Source of the DNA: Caprella mutica | Lineage: Eukaryota > Arthropoda > Malacostraca > Amphipoda > Caprellidae | Length of the DNA stretch: 64,000 nucleotides | Reading direction: 5' to 3' | Assembly: GCA_947561585.1 (NCBI GenBank) | Contig: CANNZV010001455.1 | Location: 1-64,000 of the forward strand | Shown: positions 60,300 through 64,000 of the stretch, piece after piece | Layout: each line of letters opens with the position of its first letter | Position numbering within the stretch: position 1 is the stretch's first letter | Made by a program: the position numbers and the translations under genes | Notes under the pieces: generated by a model | Seen by the model: only the letters and a program-made list of their open reading frames with translations | The model's database searches: none | Told to the model about the DNA's origin: nothing

Positions 60300-60533
60300 A
60301 ATTACCTTTGCAGATTGCAGAAGGTTATATTTCAGGTGGTTTTTTGGTATTCGCATAACGCAAAAAGTATTGAACCAAATTGTCTGAAATTTGGTGGTCA
60401 ATATCCAACCATTTCATTAAATTTTTTGTGCGATCCGGTCAAAGGTCAAAGTCAACTCAAAGATTATTGGATGGTCAAGGTCTTTCGTAAGCGGTGGTGA
60501 AGGTATGCGCTCTACCGAGTACCAGTCATCTAG
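60300..60533 (+). mobile_element. Helitron-like element, copy 6 (family C)
   Basis: Lies 32 bp downstream of an exon. It begins AATTACCTTTGCAGATTGCA, contains GGTCAAAGGTCAA, and ends GCGCTCTACCGAGTACC then CATCTAG-T, keeping the Helitron-type 3' terminus. Confidence 0.65.
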
Positions 60534-60553
60534 TTTTATACTGCATTAAAGAG

Positions 60554-60764
60554 CTAGGGTAAATTATTATTCATCGGTCAGTCTCACATCTTCGGTCATA
60601 TAAGAAAAAACGATATTATAATTATTGTTGTTTTATGTTTATTTAAATTGGTATCCATGATACCTGCAGGTATCATGGATACCAATCAAATTAGCAATTA
60701 TAATATTGTTTTTTCTTATATGACCCAAGATGTGAAACTGACCGATAATTCGTAATTTACCCTA
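60554..60764. mobile_element. TA-flanked MITE, family H, carrying the nested 38-bp palindrome
   Basis: Ends CTAGGGTAAATTA and TAATTTACCCTAG are inverted repeats flanked by TA, extending inward as ATCGGTCAG and CTTCGGTCATATAAGAAAAA. TA duplication suggests a Tc1/mariner-like or similar mechanism, but the superfamily is not settled. Confidence 0.7.
60648..60685. repeat. Palindrome copy 4, perfect 38 bp, nested in a MITE
   Basis: The half-site TTGGTATCCATGATACCTG is followed by its exact reverse complement. It sits at the centre of the TA-flanked inverted-repeat element at 60554-60764. Confidence 0.9.
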
Positions 60765-61294
60765 GTTTCCATATTTCTTAGTTTTTTCTTTCCTATGGTT
60801 TGACAGTAGAAATGAGTTTATGAAGGTAATGGAGTGCGACACGGAAGCCTTTTACTAACTATACTTTATCCTTCTTTCTCTTTTGCGGTTGGTTAGAGGA
60901 ATTACGCAATGTTAAAGTGATAGAAAAAGTTTTAATGTCTGACAACATTAGATAGCCTGCAAACATTCTTTCGCACTGACTACAACATACAGTTCTACCT
61001 TTTAGTTGGTGTTATTCGCAAGCTCTACAGTGAAAAATCTCTGTCGCTGAAATCTTTTCAAGAAAAATTCATTTCGGTCTTACATGTTTCAATATAAACC
61101 TACCCAGGCAAGAAGGATTTAGTCCTGGGATAGTGATATCCCATTAATAGATCAAACTTACCTGGGATATTCCCTTGATATCGCAGGAATAAATTCTTCT
61201 TGCTAGAGGAAGGGTTGAAAAGGTAAAACAAATCACAACAATAAATATTCAACCCTGAAAGTTGCGGTCTGCTTCATCTTCACTATAACCCTCT

Positions 61295-61385
61295 TCATTT
61301 TCCTCTTCATTCACCTCTTCATTTTCCTCCTCATTCACCTCTTCATTTTCCTCCTCATTCACCTCTTCATTTTCCTCCTTTACCT
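61295..61385 (+). repeat. 24-bp pyrimidine-rich array, 3-4 copies
   Basis: TTCATTTTCCTCCTCATTCA plus CCTC. Confidence 0.85.
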
Positions 61386-61529
61386 CCTAATATCATCTTG
61401 TTTACGGACAATAGGGTGACTGCATTGAAACTGCATATTAGTGAATGCACAGGAAGTCTGGTCAACTGCCGATACCGCAAAAGTCCGATATATCGGTAAA
61501 CGATGCAGCGCTACGTCTGCGACCTGCTA

Positions 61530-62135
61530 AGAATAACGTAACGATATTTGTAACTAGTGTACTTGCCCGTTAAGAATAACGTGTTCTCAATAGTATCAAT
61601 ATTTGTAACTAGTGTACTTGCCCGTTAAGAATAACGTAACGATATTTGTAACTAGTGTACTTGCCCGTTAAGAATAACGTGTTCTCAATAGTATCAATAT
61701 TTGTAACTAGTGTACTTGCCCGTTAAGAATAACGTGTTTTCAATAGTATCAATATTTGTAACTAGTGTACTTGCCCGTTAAGAATAACGTGTTCTCAATA
61801 GTATCACTATTTGTAACTAGTGTACTTGCCTGTTAAGAATAACGTGTTCTCAATAGTATCAATATTTGTAACTAGTGTACTTGCCCGTTAAGAATAACGT
61901 GTTCTCAATAGTATCAATATTTGTAACTAGTGTACTTGCCTGTTAAGAATAACGTGTTCTCAATAGTATCAATATTTGTAACTAGTGTACTTGCCCGTTA
62001 AGAATAACGTGTTCTCAATAGTATCAATATTTGTAACTAGTGTACTTGCCCGTTAAGAATAACGTGTTCTCAATAGTATCAATATTTGTAACTAGTGTAC
62101 TTGCCCGTTAAGAATAACGTGTGTTCTCAATAGTT
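61530..62135 (-). repeat. 55-bp tandem array built on a Helitron-type 3' end
   Basis: About eleven units, mostly 55 bp with some about 43 bp. On the minus strand each carries CGTTA-TTCT-TAACGGG, then CAAGTACA and CTAG-T, the same hairpin-plus-CTAG terminus as the family B elements at 2.2 and 10.3 kb. Two early units lack the TGTTCTCAATAGTATC part. I infer repeated copying or unequal exchange of a family B 3' end. Confidence 0.75.
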
Positions 62136-63084
62136 TCAATATTTGTTTAATTTAACTATCCACACTTCTGGTCCCTCAGATTTAACTAAAGTTATTAATT
62201 GAATAATGACGATAATATTACAGCATAGAGTGTTTAAATTCAGCACAAAGTGACGTTACTTTGTTCCAGTAAGTTGCATAGGTGAGTTACTATCTCTGTT
62301 ATCTTTTGTACAGTAGCTCTGTAACAATTCACTCTATCTAAAGTGTGGTGAACTCTTCACCTGCTTCCACATCCTATACAGGATGACACAAAGGTTCTAA
62401 GACAAATAAAATGTATCAGGTTAAACATTTAAATAGGTAAAACAACATTAGAGTGCTTAAGATACATCATAGAGAACACTGAGAAGACATGCAAAGAAGT
62501 TTACTCAATAAACTCTTCTCCTATTCGAATGATGGCCTCCAATCTGTCTGAGTTGCTCCAACCGCTGCACGCAACTCATTCATTGGCAGTTTTGCCATTT
62601 TCATTTTCGCTTAACAGTTCAGTTTTTATTGTACAGTTGCATGAGACTATCTGCACACATTCTTCTCCAATGCTCACCACACGCAGAGTTGCATCGTAAT
62701 GAATCAGATGCCAACTTTCCTGCTGGTGAAAGTCTTTTGTCACAACTTTAAATTTCCACTGAAAGGGACATTAACTTCTTAAATAAGAGATGACACTTAT
62801 TGTAACCTATACATTATATTGAACACTATTAACTGTGAAAAAGGAATGTGCTCACATTAGTTCGCATATAAGTATTCTATTTACAATTAAAAAGTTTTGC
62901 CTCGTAACTTTGATGTCACCCTCTATACTTCACGGTACAGCATGTGCTGAAGCCTTTAAATCTAACGGTAGGTCAAGTGACCCATATAACCTCCTCTTCT
63001 AAGTCAGTTTGACCTGATAAAGACCATGCACGCGTTCTGTCTAATTAATGTATACGGGTGAAACAGATACGTGCTGGTATAAGT

Positions 63085-63450
63085 ATATACTGCTATAGGT
63101 CTATATACAGGGTGTTACATATAGAGCTATAGGTCTATATACAGGGTGGTACATATAGAGCTATAGGTCTATATACAGGGTGTTACATATAGAGCTATGG
63201 GCCTATATACAGGGTGGTACATATAGAGCTATAGGTCTATATACAGGGTGTTACATATAGAGCTATAGGTCAATATACAGGGTGTTACATTTAGAGCTAT
63301 AGGTCTATATACAGGGTGTTACATATAGAGCTATAGATCTATCTATATACAGGGTGTTCCATATAGAGCATGTTACATTATATTTCTATATATACAGGGT
63401 GTATATTATTTTTCTATATACAGGGTGTACATTATTTTTCTATACACAGG
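63085..63450 (+). repeat. 34-bp array, about 8 full copies plus shorter ones
   Basis: Blocks TATAGAGCTATAGGTCTATA and TACAGGGTGTTACA; the last copies shrink to TTTTTCTATATACAGGGTGT. CTATAGGTCTATATA is partly self-complementary. Confidence 0.9.
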
Positions 63451-63693
63451 GTGACTCATTGTTTACTCGGTCGATATTTTTATGTAGGTTTCCCCATCGA
63501 TTAATTTCCACAGCATATGTTCTACCTACATACAGAGCACTGCACACTTGAATGAGTAGCTATATAGTGTGTCAATGGTGAAATGACACACTTAGTGCTA
63601 ATATATGCAATAGATTGTTTGTGAAGGTTTACTAATTGCAATGTTAATTAGCGTTGTTTTCCTGTTTCTAGACTTTAGGTTTTAAATAATGAT

Positions 63694-63843
63694 GTACAGT
63701 CAAAGAAAATTGTGAATGTAATTATTTTTTTCACGCTTTACTAATTTCCAAAAGTAACTTTACTATTTATTATGTTTGTAGATATTTTAAATTGGTCTGG
63801 GTACACGATGACAAATTTGTAAGACTTGAAAATAATAGAAAAT
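63694..63843 (+). mobile_element. MITE family F, copy lacking right end
   Basis: Begins GTACAGTCAAAGAAAATTG and keeps CACGATGACAAATTTGTAAG and TTGAAAATAATAGAAAATG, closely matching 6829-6980. The right terminal repeat is absent. Confidence 0.6.
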
Positions 63844-64000
63844 GCCTATTAACAACATATGAAAGTTAATATGTGATTTAATAATTAAAGATAAAGAATG
63901 TAAAGTCAGCCTTTCAAGGAATTACTTATTATAAAGATTTTAAGATTATTTCAATTAAAAAGATTACTTTATTTATACATACATAGTGTGACTATTTCCC

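Larger units (their letters stand above)
60269..64000 (+). other. Intron 5 of the navigator gene, incomplete
   Basis: Starts at donor CACAG|GTAACT. It holds a Helitron-like copy, a TA-flanked palindromic MITE, the Helitron-end array at 61.5-62.1 kb and a 34-bp array at 63.1 kb. Nothing recognisable was seen in 60770-61295, 62140-63080 or 63850-64000. Confidence 0.75.

Overview
This is a eukaryotic window. It has spliced exons with GT-AG borders, long AT-rich introns, and very many minisatellites and short non-autonomous transposons; there is nothing prokaryotic. The only protein-coding gene I can support is on the + strand. Its exons read as the neuron navigator family (sickie in insects, NAV1-3 in vertebrates): a DSVLEKFKLFNSKEKE segment, a RTSSSSGFSSARSERSDSS segment, Ser/Pro/Arg-rich linkers and an SxIP-type motif. 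The host is therefore an invertebrate animal, most likely an arthropod; I cannot name the species.

Layout. The window opens inside an exon (1-131). A candidate 33-nt exon, or recursive splice site, lies at 2072-2104. A long intron runs to a large Ser/Pro/His-rich exon (about 28135-29846). Later exons are 39030-39087, 55279-55439 and 60151-60268. Phases from the large exon onward agree (1/1, 2/2, 1/1) and the joined frame has no stop. Neither the first nor the last exon of the gene is here, and no AAA ATPase or calponin-homology exon is present.

Introns. About 45 tandem arrays (units about 10-60 bp, 2 to about 135 copies) cover roughly 40 percent of the window. The largest are 55430-58545 (23-24 bp), 48525-50990 (19 bp), 33496-35762 (17 bp), 6993-8674 (24 bp), 51545-52945 (31 bp) and 46129-47388 (23 bp). 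Between them lie dispersed families: two sets with Helitron-like 3' ends (hairpin then CTAG-T), several TA-flanked foldback or MITE-like families, a 38-bp perfect palindrome at four loci, and a few SINE-like or unclassified pieces.

Most notable: (1) the 55.4-58.5 kb array starts at an exon's 3' edge and repeats a strong 5' splice site about 130 times; (2) several arrays appear to have grown from transposon ends (24-bp array from a MITE end, 61.5-62.1 kb array from a Helitron-like 3' end, 31.3 kb array from the palindrome, 45.0 kb array inside a MITE-like pair of ends); (3) a polypyrimidine-CAG|GTGAGT site 2 kb into the first intron looks like a recursive splice site. Most long open frames here arise because array units lack stops in the frames read, not because they are genes.
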